A stretch of 64,000 bases of DNA from Cystobasidiopsis lactophilus (taxonomy: Eukaryota > Basidiomycota > Agaricostilbomycetes > Agaricostilbales > Chionosphaeraceae). A program made the translations under genes and the position numbers. The stretch is taken from positions 992,001 to 1,056,000 of the forward strand of contig BCIO01000005.1 of the NCBI GenBank assembly GCA_001599975.1, in the 5' to 3' direction. The notes beneath the pieces are model-generated. The model saw only the letters and a list, made by a program, of their open reading frames with translations. It was not told the origin of the DNA and made no database searches. Below, piece after piece: positions 33,571 through 45,243 of the stretch. Positions within the stretch are counted from its first letter, which is position 1. Every line of letters begins with the position of its first letter.

Positions 33571-36500
33571 ATGCCACCTTTGCCCACTGACTTGCCTTGC
33601 CTGCCGCCGGCGTCGTACGTGCCAGGCAAGACGGTCGCCGCGCGCGAGATCCCAGGCTCGCAGCGGGCCGGCCAGACTGGCATCTACCAAAACGTCCTCT
33701 TCACCGACTCTGGCGTGCCCCTGACCTCGGCCAGCGACCCGACATACCCGAAGACGTCCTACGAGACGTTCGAGAAGGGCCTCAGGGAGAACCCGAAGGG
33801 CAACTGCTTGGGCGCCAGGCCGTGGGACGCGGCGGCGGGCGACTATGCGAAGCACTTTGTGTGGGACTCGTACGAGACAGGTTCGCCGTTTGCTTCAACT
33901 TCATCAGTGTCCTCTCCTCTGATCAAAGCGGGCAATGACGAACAGTGGCGGAGCGGCGCACGGCGGTCGGCTCTGGCCTGATCCATCTCTCCCAAACTGG
34001 CGGCTTCAAGCCAGCCAGACCCAACTTCTCGGTCGGCCTCTGGAGCGTGAACCGCCCAGAATGGCAGCTTGTTGCCACCGCAGCGTCCGCCTACAACTTG
34101 GTCACCGTCTCGCTCTACGACACCCTGGGGCCATCGGTCGTCGAGTATTGCATCAACCACTCAGAAGTTCACGTTGGTCCCCCTCTCCCCATTTGACGTT
34201 CCCAAAGAGCATCTCACTGAATGATCACGATCCAACAGGTTGTGTTCACAGCGCCGATCCACATCCCGCACTTGCTCCAAGTCGCTTCAAAGTGCCCCAG
34301 CCTCAAGATCATCGTCAGCATGGACAGGTTCGTCCCTTTCCTTCCCTGATCCTCTAGACACCTCTGAAAGGGCCACATGATCTTCAGCTTTGATCTGATG
34401 GACACCAAGTACGGCGGGCCGTCGGTCGGCGCGCTGCCCAAGGCGGAGGCGTTGAAAGCGTGGGGCAAGGAGAAGGGCATCGAAGTCACCGACTTCCCGT
34501 CGTTCGAGAAGATCGGGAGGGACCACCTCAAGCCGCACCGAAAGCCAAAGCCGGAGGACATGGCCAGCATCTGTGAGCAATCCGCTTTCTCGGGTGTTGG
34601 TGGGGTGGTGAGCTCACATCTTTGGTGAAAAGGCTACACGTCCGGCACGAGTACGTACTACTGCGCCTCCCTTTATTCCATTGTCTGAATGGAGGGCACT
34701 GGTGTGTACAGCCGGTCTGCCCAAAGGCGCTGTCCTCACGCACGCGTTGCTGGTGAGTGGAGGCGATCTCTTGCACTTTTCTTTCTGTGCTCAACCAGTT
34801 TGCGCCCTCTCCCAGGCCGGCACCACTATTGCTTGCAGCTACAATGCGTTTGACGTGAAACGGAACGAGATCTTGTTCTCTTACTTGCCGCTCAGCCACA
34901 TCTTCGAGAGGTGCGTTGGGTTGCTTCCTTAGAGCTGGACTCTTTCGATGTGACGCCAGCACACAGGTTTGCCGAGGAGGGCTTCTTTGCCTTTGGTGGC
35001 GCCATTGGATACAGCATTGGCGACAACGTCCGGTTGTTGGAAGACCTGCAGATCCGTAGGTGGACCTCCTCTTGGCATTTGTTTCCGAATAATAAGGGAA
35101 TTTCCAACCTTCAGTCAAGCCCACCAACATGATCGCCGTGCCTCGAGTCCTGAACCGGCTCTACTCAGTCATCCACGGCCAAATCACCGAGGCCAAAGGC
35201 TTGAAGGGCTACCTCGGCCGCAAGGCCTTTGCGGTCAAGCTCGCCAACTTCAAGGCCAACGGCGCCGTCACCCACAAGCTTTGGGACGCGCTCGTCATCC
35301 GCAAGATTAAAGCAGCCGTCGGCGGCAACCTCAAGTTCATCGGCATGGGCTCCGCCCCGCTCAGCCCGGACGTGCTCGAGTTCATGCAGGTGCGTGCCTT
35401 TTCACCTTATCCCATAGTTGGATTTTGCGGAATGCGAGCGCACAGGTCGCTTTTGGCATTTACATTCAAGAAGGCTACGGCCAGACTGAAGGTCAGTCAG
35501 CTTCGCCTTATTTCGGATGCGCCTGGCTCAAAAGAAACCGCAGGCGGTGGAATTGCAACAAAGGTTCGTTCAGGCCACTCGACCTTACGCTGTTCACCTG
35601 TGAAAGGCTGTGGATGGAGCAGAACGTCATCGGCGACTACACCTCAAGCGGAAAGGTCGGCCCGCCTCAGGTCACCTGCGAGATCAAGCTGGTCGACGTT
35701 CCAGATCTTGGCTACAGGAGCACGGATAAGCCTGAGCCGCGAGGCGAGATGTACATTCGCGGCCAGAATGTTTTCCGTGGGTGGCGTGGCCACATGAGCC
35801 GAATTCGAGGCTGAATTTCGCCTTCGCCCGCAGGTGAATACTACAAGGACGAGAAGAACACTAGCGAGTCTTTCACCCAGGATGGCTGGTTCAAGACGGG
35901 CGACATCGCTTCCGTCGATCACCTTGGTCGCTTCCAGATCGTGGACAGAGGTGCGAGATTCCCCGCCTTAGATGTTCTCGTCTAAAGCAACCATCTCTTT
36001 ACAGTCAAAAACCTGGTCAAGCTGGCCCAAGGAGAATACGTCGCGGTCGAGAAAGTCGAAAATGTCTACTCCACGCCGACGCTGGGCGCTCAAGTGTTCA
36101 TCTACGCTGACGGCCTCCAAAGCCACCTCATCCTCTTTGTTGTCCCTGAGCCTGCTGCCTTCTGCAGTACGTCTTCCGTACTACATTGACGCGTTCGACA
36201 GCTCAAGCGTCTTGTCCACAGACTTCGTGCACTCAGCAACGGGCAAGCGACTCAACCCCGAGGATGCCAATGCAATCAAGGCGGCGACGAAGGACCCTAA
36301 GATCATCAAGGCCGCACTAGACATGTACACCAAGGAAGCCAAGAACCGGAAGCTGCAGGGCTTCGAGACAGCCAAGCAGCTCGCCTTCCGATTGACACCC
36401 TGTATGTCCACCTCCTCTTGATTGCCCCCGCCACCTTCCTGAGATCATTGCATTCGCAGTTTCGGTTGAAGAGGACACCATGACGCCCACCATGTGAGTC

Positions 36501-36653
36501 TTCTGGCTTGATCCTCTAGCGAGCCATTTTTAACGAAGACCTTTCTTCAGGAAAATCAAGCGCAACATTGCTACTAAGCTGCTCAAGCCACAAGCTGATG
36601 CGCTGTTTGCCGAGTTTGGCGGGGCCGATAAGAAGAGAGAAAGCAAAATGTAA
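33571..36653 (+). CDS. FAA1: long-chain fatty acyl-CoA synthetase
   Basis: Activates long-chain fatty acids to acyl-CoA. About 690 residues in more than ten exons. The N-terminus is [20 protein letters not shown], then [25 protein letters not shown]. The AMP-binding P-loop is split by an intron and joins as [19 protein letters not shown]; then [56 protein letters not shown], the adenylation motif GYGQTEG, the switch motif [18 protein letters not shown], and [15 protein letters not shown]. The C-terminus [20 protein letters not shown] ends in SKM, close to a peroxisomal SKL-like signal but Met at the last position is weaker. FAA1/FAA4-like; which yeast paralogue it equals cannot be decided. 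Confidence 0.93.
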
Positions 36654-36832
36654 AAGCAAAGCAAGCATGGATTCCAGATCGACACGCGAAGGGAAGGGGG
36701 ATGTTCGTAGGGCTATCATTTGTTGCTCCACACTGCATTATATCATTCCTACTCCACGTCTATGTATAAGCCGAAAGAAATAAATCAATTTGCCCCGAGA
36801 CAGAGTGCCCTCCTTGCTGGTGCCGAAGGTGC

Positions 36833-37914
36833 TCAAAGGACGGCCTTGACCACCGCACCCAGATTCAAGCCAATGTCGGCCACCAAGCAAAGGTTGAAGA
36901 TGGAGGGGTGGCGAGTGTAGCCGTAAGGGCAAGAGCCGTTCGGGAGGGTCTGGCACTGGGAGTTGAAGAGGTTGATGTCCAGGGCGGAGTCGACGCAGAG
37001 GCCAGAGACGTGAGGGTGAGCACGCCAGCCGGAAGTGCAGTGGCCGTCGGGGCCATAGTAGCGGCCGCGATGGTTGCCCGAGATGATGAGATCGACAGAC
37101 AGATCGAGGCAGAGATTGAGAAGGGTGTCGTGCTTGCGCCTGCAGCAGACAAGATGAAGACTGAGTGTCGTGGTGTGACCAAAAAGCTCTAGAGACTCAC
37201 CAGCCAGACTCGCAGGCACCTTGCCAGTTAGGTCGGCGGCCGTAGCTGGTGACGTGAGAGCGTAAGAAAAGGGTCACAGGTCCTCAGGTGGGATGAACCA
37301 CTCACTGGCCAAGATCGTAGTTGTAGTTGATTCCAGCAGCGATGCAAATACCCAGGAGCGAAGGATGAGACTTGTAACCAGAATCGCAAGCCGAGTGCTC
37401 GTTCCAGTCGTGGTGAGGCTCACTGAAAGCAAACGTCAACCAGTGATCAACGACATAGACATAATCAGAGACTAACGAAGAGCAGAGATCGCCCAGAATG
37501 TCAAAGTCGGCTTCGATGCAGAGGTCCAGCAGAGTGGGGTGTTTCTTCCAGCCCGAAGGGCAAGCGCCTTGGGGATTAGGACGGGTCGGGCCGGGCTTGG
37601 TAGGATGCTGAACAGGGGCCTTTTCGCATTGGAGGGTGATGCTGTCGAGGACGTAGCCAGAGGCGCAGATGTTGACGTTCACCCCGTTCTTGCCAACGTC
37701 AGCCTGGCGCGTTCGATGTCAGTGCCACGTCTTCCACCAAGTTTAATTGCAAGAAGCAACGCACCTTGACCTTGGCATCGACACCGAGAAGCCCTCCGAC
37801 TTTTGCGTGCACATCGGCATTGATGTCGAGCAAGTCGCCTCGCGCGGGAGCAGCCAAAGCCTGTCGGGTGCAGACGGAAAGGAATGTGAGAGCCAAAGGA
37901 GTGTAAGAGTGCAT
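36833..37914 (-). CDS. secreted repeat protein, C-x2-G[WY]-x2-H[PD] units
   Basis: A secreted protein of about 240 residues, five or six exons. Signal peptide MHSYTPLALTFLSVCTRQAL-AAPA. After a short linker with VNVNICASGYVL come at least five tandem units of about 35 residues with the pattern C-x2-G-[WY]-[KRT]-x-H-[PD]-x4-[LV]-[CI]. These are ACPSGWKKHPTLLDLCIEAD, SACDSGYKSHPSLLGICIAA, GACESGW-RKHDTLLNLCLDL, GHCTSGWRAHPHVSGLCVDS and GSCPYGYTRHPSIFNLCLVA. Each is followed by a hydrophobic beta-like segment. Introns fall between or inside units. No domain name known to me. Likely wall-bound or effector-like. Confidence 0.8.
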
Positions 37915-38268
37915 CTTGGGTGGAGGTGAAAAGACTCGAAAGCTGATGGAGAAGGGAACAAGAGTGTCGGAAATGATTTTGTTGACGAGGGCTCCTTTCT
38001 TGAAGCACACATTCTCGGTCTAACTTGGAATGATCCCATAGCTCCCACAATAGAGCATTGCGCGTTTGGCACGCTGGCATCACACGCATGAGCCAAAAGA
38101 CAGGGGCGGCCTTTCATGCAACGCAAACTCCTCATCAACGCCAGCCTACCCAAGAGCGGCACGATCAAACGATAAGACGCAGCACCATCTCCTACGTCAA
38201 AACGAACCGGACGCGAAAATGAACTCTTCGCCACTGTCGACGAAATCGACGAAAGCGCGCGTCCCAGC
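37915..38268. other. divergent promoter region
   Basis: 354 bases between the secreted repeat protein (minus) and the tubulin cofactor (plus). An alternative upstream ATG at 38219 for the plus gene is out of frame. No other gene seen. Confidence 0.4.
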
Positions 38269-39159
38269 ATGTCGGTCAGCATTCTCGTCGAGGGGCCGTG
38301 TGTGCGGACAGAACTGCTCCTCTCCAAGCATTTGACGCTTCTCGAAGTTCAGGCAAGTCGTATTCGGAGCATAGGGAAACGCGAGAGCCGGCTGAGCGTT
38401 CAAGTCGAGAGGAACAGCAAAAGCTGGCGACCGTCTGTGGCATTCCTCCTGGCTCTCAAAGCGGCATCACTCTTGACGGCAAGCCACTTGTTGAAGGTAC
38501 ATTGGAAGAAAATGGAGCTGTCGATGTAGGTTCCTGCCTTTCAAAAGCGCTCTTGCCTCAAATGAAGCGCGCTGTGGCGAAAGGGCTCGACGCTTGCGGT
38601 CTCCACGATGGACCTGCAGCTGCTGGGCGAGCTTCAGTCATATTCGGACACAAGTAACAACGTGCCGAAGTTCGAGATGAGCGACAAGGATTACGAGGCG
38701 AGACGAGGTAAATCATTTTGCAAGGCTACACCAGTCAAATGCCAGGTATCCCCTAATACTCCCAACAAACCCCACACAGATACAGTCCGAGCGTTCAAGC
38801 AGAGAAACAAAATGGGGCGATTTGCCGAAAGCGAAGAAGGCGCAGAGGTGGAAACGAAAAGGGAACCGTCGACCAGGCCGGCACATGTCAAGGTGGGAGA
38901 GAGGTTCGAAGAGAAATTGTTGGGGCGTAGAGGGGTCGTTAAATTCGTGGGGGAGGTGCCAGAGTTGCCGGAAGGAATCTGGGTGGGTGTTGAACTGGAC
39001 GAGCCCACCGCGCAAGGCAGAGGCGACGGGTGCGTTGGCAAAGAAGGGAGAAGGGTTTTCGAGTGCGAAAAGGGTAGGGGAGCGTTCTTGAAGCCGGAGC
39101 ATGTCGAATGCGGGCCACATTTCGTAGATCGCTTTGCGGAGGAAATGGACGACTTGTGA
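38269..39159 (+). CDS. TBCB: tubulin-folding cofactor B
   Basis: Takes part in alpha-tubulin folding in the cytosol (yeast Alf1). Four exons, about 235 residues. The N-terminal ubiquitin-like domain reads MSVSILVEGPCVRTELLLSK-HLTLLEVQ-EQQKLATVCGIPPGSQSG, ending GSTLAVSTMD. A linker SDKDYEARR-DTVRAFKQRNKMGRF leads into the C-terminal CAP-Gly domain: GRRGVVKFVGEVPELPEGIW-VGVELDEP, GRGDGCVGKEGRRVFECEKG and GAFLKPEHVE. The usual GKNDG motif is GRGDG here. The end EEMDDL recalls the acidic C-terminus used by the family to release tubulin. Intron 1 (38353-38411) has a GC 5' site (AG-GCAAGT). The stop lies 11 bp from the stop of the convergent F-box gene. Confidence 0.9.
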
Positions 39160-39170
39160 TGGAACAAAGC

Positions 39171-40865
39171 TTAGTCGTCCTTCAGCAAATCTTGCAGCTT
39201 GGTTCGAGCAGCATTGGCCGCGCTGCGCCTTGGTCGACCACCGCGAGCACTGTGAGCTCTGAAGCTCGTTAGCAGGGCGTCAGGGTGAGCTAGTTTAGCA
39301 AAACACACGGAGGCTCTTCGACAAATGGCGCGGAGAGCTTGGCAGGAGGCTCTTCATCTTCGTACGAGGGATCATCTCGTTCCAAAGCGGCGGCAGCGGC
39401 AGAGGTAGAGGTGGAAGCCTCGGGTTGAGGGGAAGGCGCGTTGCCGGTCTGCTCTTGCAAGGCCATCCTGTTCTTGGTTTCAGCATCATCGAGCAGGCAC
39501 GATAAGTCAAAACATACGAAGCAAGCTGTACAGGAGGCGCAGGAGCGGCAGCGGGGATGGCAGAGGGGTCGGGCAGGGTGCCGTCCATACTGACAGCGAA
39601 AGTCAGCAATAGTTAAGAAAGACAGATGGGGCACTCACAGCGCTTTCAGATTCACCAAAATGAAGTCTTGCAAGAGCAGCCTGCCGCAGCGGCAGGCGTT
39701 GACGTATGGGAAAGGTCCGCACTGCTCAGCCTTTTCGACCAACTTCAGCGCTTTGGCTTGATCCGCCTCCAGCGAATTGGCCTGGTCGAAGTAAATGGCG
39801 GATTGGCGCTGGTATTCGACCATAGATGTGTCGTTGGCGTACTTGTCGCGCAGCGCCTGCAGGTTGTCCTCGCGGAGGCGGTCAAGGGGCGAGTGCACCG
39901 CGAGGATGTGGCGGGGCAGGTACGATTCAACCAGGTTTTTGAGGGAGCCCTTGCCATTTCGGACGTAAGTTGACAGCGGGGTGTCGTCAGCGTAGTCGTC
40001 GAAGTCCATGCCCCGCTGCTCGAACGCGTTCTGCAGCTTCTCGATGCGCTCGGGCGCCTTGGACTTTCGGACTCCGTTTCGTTGCATCTCTTCCAGTGAC
40101 ATGCCGAGTCTGGCGGCCTTGGCTTCAGCGATTTCACGAATTTGTGCCAGAGGATACAGGCGCATTGGAGCGGCCATGCGATGGTGCTGAAGTCCAGACA
40201 TCAAAGTTTGACCTTCTAGTCACTGCTGAAGCCAAGAGAGCTTACGGGATTGCGAGCAGACTTGTAGCGCACGCCACTGAGATCCTTTTCATCGAGTTTG
40301 TACTCCTTCTTGACGCTGGTTCATAATTGATTTAACGAGAGACGGAAAAAGAAAGCAAGACCACCTACCTGGTGACAGGCATCAAGCGGTACTTGTCGCC
40401 GAAGCGCTCGCAGTTCCAGCACAAGGGAAAGCGCCAAAAGGAGTGTGGGTAGAGCTTGTCGCCGTTGTTGGGCAAGCGCCAGCAGCCATGGCAGGCGGCT
40501 CTAATGAGTTGGACCGCCACTTGTTTGAAGTTTACCTTCTGGGGGTCCAACATCTTGTCTCTGATATCGTAGCTCATGTGCTTGATCATGTAAAACTGCC
40601 AGAACCGATTGTTGAGGGCCAGGCGAAGCTGCTTGCAAGAGTTCGACAGAGCCAAGCACTTCTTGGGCTCCAGGGACATGGCGATGTCTTGCAGGATCTC
40701 CGTGGGCATGCGCTGGTACCTTGGTCAGGCAGCTGTCGTGCGAGAACGGAGCGCACAGTCGGAGCTCACAGTCAAGTGGCATTGAGAAGTGGTGCCCGTC
40801 GTCAAGGCGCCTTGAGACTTCGACGGGCTCTGGGGAGCGGCGGGAGAGCTTTGAGGTTGCGACAT
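39171..40865 (-). CDS. F-box protein
   Basis: Predicted substrate adaptor of an SCF ubiquitin ligase. About 430 residues in seven or so exons. The N-terminal leader MSQPQSSPAAPQSPSKSQG is disordered and joins in frame to the F-box: RMPTEILQDIAMSLEPKKC-LALSNSCKQLRLALNN. After this AACHGCWRLPNN and FPLCWNCERFGDKYRLMPVT give two Cys pairs spaced like a small zinc site. The central and C-terminal region is helical (MRLYPLAQIREIAEAKAARL; VESYLPRHILAVHSPLDRL; ACRCGRLLLQDFILVNLKA), then Pro/Ala/Ser-rich. The last exon, GGRPRRSAANAARTKLQDLL, is preferred over a stop at 39290. Substrate unknown. Its 3' end nearly touches the tubulin cofactor gene. Confidence 0.82.
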
Positions 40866-41338
40866 ATTGCTGCTGCTTTGCGAGGAGAACGAAGCCAGAG
40901 CGGGCAGGCTCGACGACCGGGTCCAAGCGCTGCCAATTTAGACGCTCAGTGAACTTTGGGTGAGAGCGTGAAATGTGGGCTTCGCCCGGAAATGCAAAAG
41001 AACAAGGTCCTATGATATGCAGTATGAACAAGAGGAGGGAAGGATTAATATTATGGGAGAATGATGGCAATCTACAAGGGCAAGAGGCTGGAACAGAAGC
41101 GGGTAAAGTCGAAAGTGTTTCGAGCCCTTGGGAGGTCGGTCCTTGCGCGAACAAAAGCGAAGGACATGCTGAGATGATATGCGGACAGAAGTCGGAGAGC
41201 ACAGAAATGCAGGTGTTGAACAGGGGAAGGGCAATGGAGGAGGCCCCGCGGGGGAGCACAGGACAGGAGGGTCTGTGTGGCGGTGGTGCCAGAGCACGTC
41301 TAGTCGTCAGGCGGTGCGGCGGTAGTCGAACTAGTGCA
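40866..41338. other. spacer between two minus-strand genes
   Basis: 473 bases holding the promoter and leader of the F-box gene and the 3' end of the heat-shock gene. Open frames on both strands overlap and show no motif. Confidence 0.4.
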
Positions 41339-42268
41339 TCAAGCCAAGGACGACTGGCGCAGGACGAGGTCGCGGTTGGCTTGGTCGTAGCCGGCGCGGT
41401 CCATGGGCGGTAAGCTGGGCCGACGAAGCCTGTCGGTCGCCATCGCCTTCGCTTGCCACCTCTCCGGCGGTCTTCTTGACACCGACACCGTCAACATGCC
41501 ATCCTTCCAGCTCGCTTTTGCTCTCCCTCCAATGGCATCCGGGCCGAGCTCGATGAGCCGCTCAAAGCTGTCGCCGTCTGCCTCTAGCTGGTGATCCCCG
41601 TTTGCGTCTCCATGCGCGTGCTGTTCTGGCGCCTGCTTCGAACACGGCGGGGTGGCAGTGCCAGGGTCTGAGAAGCGGTAGGCTTGCAAATGCAGGTCCT
41701 GCAAGAGAACGCGGGTGGGTCGGATTAGCAAAGGCGACATAGCCGAACGAAAAGGACGTTAGAGAAACGCACCCCGGTTCGCTTAAGCGCCACACTGTGC
41801 CATACACATATTCCTCAATGAACACCGAACGGAATGAGACGCGAGGAGAGGCCCGGACGCACGTAATGTTTTCGAGGGAGAAGCCAGGCAAGAAGCACTC
41901 AATGGCGTAGAAGTCCTTGTGCGAGTCGTCCACGGTGATCTTGCAGGTTTGGTCGGCCTGAGAGGTGCGCCTGGGCAGGACTGTAGCCACACAACTTGGT
42001 TCAGAAGCAGAAACAGCGAGTGGCGAGATGACTAACAAGGCTGGTTCGAACAGGTCAAGTGGCAAGACCGCGGTCTTGACGACGACGACGTGGAGTAAAC
42101 CGAGCTGCTGCTGCTGCCTGAGCTGGAGCTGGAGCTGCTCGACGAGGCCCATTGGTGGTCGCTGCCCGGGCTGGACACAAAAGGGCTGCCGGCTTCGGGC
42201 GCCGTCGAGGGTCTCCCATTGCCTGCCTTGAGCCGCTCCTGCTCTTTGCCCGCAATCCCGTTCTCCAT
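41339..42268 (-). CDS. small heat-shock protein (alpha-crystallin domain)
   Basis: An ATP-independent chaperone. Four exons, about 250 residues. The N-terminal 80 residues contain a long poly-Ser run with Tyr/Ser/Arg, unlike typical fungal HSP20. The crystallin domain starts TCKITVDDSHKDFYAIECFL-PGFSLENITVALKRTGDLHL. After a disordered insert rich in His, Glu and Gln comes the second half, SFERLIELGPDAIGGRAKAS-WKDGMLTVSVSRRP, with the beta-strand core and Gly-x-Leu-like motif ML-V-V. The C-terminus lacks an obvious I-x-I/V motif. A middle exon of only 22 bases (T-V-A-L-K-R-T-G) is inferred. Both halves of the fold are present. Confidence 0.82.
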
Positions 42269-42663
42269 GATGAGCCCAACAAACGACAGTGCAAATTTGC
42301 AGGTTGTTGCTGGTGGTCAAGGCGCAACGGCGGACTGGCCTGTGCAGTGCACTTGAGTGAGCGCGCTCAAATCGTGGTTGTCCTGCCTTCGCCGCTCTTC
42401 TAAATTGTCGTGGAGACAAGCTCTTGTTATGTTATCTGAGAGCCACGAGCTGTCAACGCGGACGAGGATGGCCTCCAAGAAAGGGAAAAAGCTTGTGTGC
42501 GGCAAGGGCGCTGAACCAACGATGACGAAATGCATTGTTTTGGTCCATCTTTTAGGCCCGGAAATGTTCACCACCACGAGTGCAATAGTACAAGTGTAAA
42601 AAGCCTTTTGAGTTAGTTGGATCCTTTGGAACTTTGGGTAGGAGGGAGAGTGGTGGCGAGAGC
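42269..42663. other. spacer upstream of heat-shock gene
   Basis: 395 bases between the heat-shock protein start and the CAF-1 stop, both minus strand. I looked for inverted GAA/TTC heat-shock elements and saw no convincing array of three. Confidence 0.4.
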
Positions 42664-45243
42664 TCAGATGGGCTTGTCGGCGCCGTCGTCCAAGGGCATT
42701 GTCGTCAAAGCCACTCTGCGCTTTTTTGGCTTGGGTTCCGAAGTCGCTTCATCGCCAGCGACAACGACAACATCGGAGGAAGGCGCCGGCCGGGCCAAGG
42801 GCTTGGGTGAAGGCAGAGGCGACGACGTGATGGGGATGGGGTTCAATGTCGACGGCGCCGCGGCTGAGGAGGTGGCGGCAGCAGCGGGAGTCGCCACTTG
42901 CGGCAGGGGTGCGGGAGCTGGAGCAGCTGGAGACGCGAAGACAGGCTTGGCAGGGGTGGTCAGGAGGGGAGTGCCGAGCTCGCCGGCTTCGAAGGCCACG
43001 ATTGAGCAGTAGCCGTCCTGGTTGGCCAAAACCAGGGTTTGGCCGTCCATGGACCTGTAGATCACATTAAGAAAGTCAGACAGACGCAAGATACCAAGAC
43101 GGGTAGTAGACGCACCATGAAATGTCGGTGAACGGCGCGTAGTGCAAGCTGCCAAAGATGCAGATGGGGCCGGCCTGTTGGGTGTCGTAGACATACACGG
43201 ACTCATGCGTCGCAATGGCGTAGATCATTCGGTGGCCGACCTCGAACGCGCCCTTCATCTTGATGTGGTCCTCCTCGGCCACCTTGGCCCCTTCGCCCTC
43301 CGCCATGTCCACGTTGGCCTCGCTGCCTGGGTCCAAGTCCAGCTTGACCGTCTTGTCCGCTTTCGCCCTCGTCTCTTTCGAAAAGGAGGCCTCGGTGCGC
43401 AGCTCCCACAGCAAGGGGTTGAAGCGGATGGCGATGCTGGCCGACTTGTGGCCGGGCAAGAGCGCGACGGGCGGCTTGGCGACGTTGGCCCGAGAGTAGA
43501 TGTAAACGGTGGGTTTGGGGCCGCCTTGATTGGCGTTCAGGCTGCTCTGCTTGAGGGCTTTGCCGTTGGACGAGGCGGACGTCTTCTTCTTTTTGGCGGG
43601 CGGCTCTTCGGCGTTGATCTGAAACGGGTCGTCAAACTGGCCAGCGGGCGTCAAGAGGAGGGCGCCATCAGGGCTCCACGTCAATCGGCGAAAGAAGGGC
43701 GAGATCTCCTGGTCGCCGTACAAATGGGTGGAGAAGGATTTGATTTCGGCGGCGGTCGCCGAGCTGGACGGCGCCGCTTTGGGGGTGTTGCTGCTGGAAG
43801 AAGGGGTGGGAACGCGGATGGCAGGCAGAGGGGGCATGGGCGACGGGCTCCGGCCGACGCGAGAGGTAGAAGCGGGTGGAGAGGTCACATGCGAAGCAGA
43901 CGAAACAGAGGAGCGACGGGATCTCGACTGCCGCACGTCGGGAGCGCTGCCGCTCTGGTCCAGATCTATGGGCATAGCCTTGGCAGAGGAGGGCGTTTCG
44001 CTGCTGTCGCTGGCTCGAGAAGCGCTGCGCTTGGGCTGAGGCCGACGGAACTCGCTGTCGAAACGAGACTCGCCAGGGTTGCCGTCCTCAGACTCGGACT
44101 CGATGACGTACGAGGTGCGCTGCTGCTGCACATCCATCTTGCTGTTCTTGCCGATCAAGTTGAAGTGGAACTCGGTGGTGCCGGAGCCGTGCTTGCGGAC
44201 GTCGAGGCCATAGACGTGCATGTGCCTGTGCTCATCATTTAACATTGCCCTTTGGGAAAAAAAGAGTGAAAGCTACGCACCTATCGCTACTCTGGGTGGC
44301 GATGTACTTGTTTAGCGGGTCCCACGAGACACCTTGGACGTAGTTGTTGTGGTCCGAGATCTGGGCGACGACGGCGCCATCGGTCGCGCTGATGATGCGA
44401 GCCGTGTTGTCCGTTGAGCCACACAAGATCCACTCGCCGTCCGGGGACCAAGCAATGTCGTAGATCTCGGCGTTGGTGACTCTGACGGAGCGGCGCATCT
44501 TCCAGGCCTCTTGGGCGTACTGCGCCTCTTCTCCGCTCTCGCCGAACGCTGCGGTCACCGGACCATCTGAGAGAGTCCACAGAATGACGTGGCCATCTGC
44601 GGGCACCGAGATAGACGTTAGCTTGAGGGACAGCAAAGGGTTTAATTAAGGGCGCGCACCGTCGGAGGCTGAAGCCAATGTGTTGCCTGCGGGGCTTCGG
44701 CTGAGCCAGTAGCTTGTGCACACATAAGATACGCACCTGAAGGGGAGAAGCGGACGGCGTTGACGACAGCGACGTGTCTCGACAAGGTGGCCAGGTATTC
44801 GACCTTTGGCGAGGCGGCTTCCTTGTCCTTTGCAGAGCTGCTGCCTTCGCCTTTTTCGGCTTGGGGCAGCGGAGTGACCAGCCACATCTGTCAGTTGGCA
44901 TCAGAGTGGAGCCTAGGAGCAGCAGGAGGCTAGGACGGACCCTGATCTGGTTGTCGCCGCCCGCTGTCGCCAGCCTCCAAGTCTCTGGCTCTGGCACGAC
45001 GGCATCGCCGCGCGCGTAAGGGTGCGACTGCTTGCCTTTGCGCTCCGGTTTCGAGGGCTGCCAGGCAAGGGCAATCAGCTCCGACGTCTTGCGCATAAAA
45101 CGCAGCTGGTCCCACTCACCTGGAAATCTGCCGAGAAGATGGGGCGGGTCTCATGCCATCGGATCTCCTTGGTCGCCTACGAGTCCAAGCTCTAGCTTGG
45201 TATAAGTGACCAGGGAGCGAAAACTAGGACGAACGACGCGCAT
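42664..45243 (-). CDS. CAC2: chromatin assembly factor 1 p60-type WD40 subunit
   Basis: Subunit of CAF-1, which deposits H3-H4 behind the replication fork. About 750 residues, seven or so exons. A 9-nt first exon (45235-45243) gives MRV, joined to ATKEIRWHETRPIFSADFQ as in the family. WD40 units follow: RLATAGGDNQIRV, YLATLSRHVAVVNAVRFSP, DGHVILWTL, EIYDIAWSPDGEWILCGSTD, NNYVQGVSWDPLNKYIATQS, HMHVYGLDVRK. A long Ser/Pro insert lies before ISPFFRRLTWSPDGALLLTP, then YIYSRANVAKPPVALLPGHK, AIRFNPLLWEL and VYVYDTQQAGPICIFGSLHY. The C-terminus is disordered with a basic KPKKRRVAL cluster. The Ser-rich insert and the disordered end are long compared with yeast Cac2. Confidence 0.9.

Noticed and set aside
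28000-37900. secondary-metabolite gene cluster
   Set aside because: No synthase, P450, transporter or pathway regulator; dioxygenase and acyl-CoA synthetase are primary-metabolism types.
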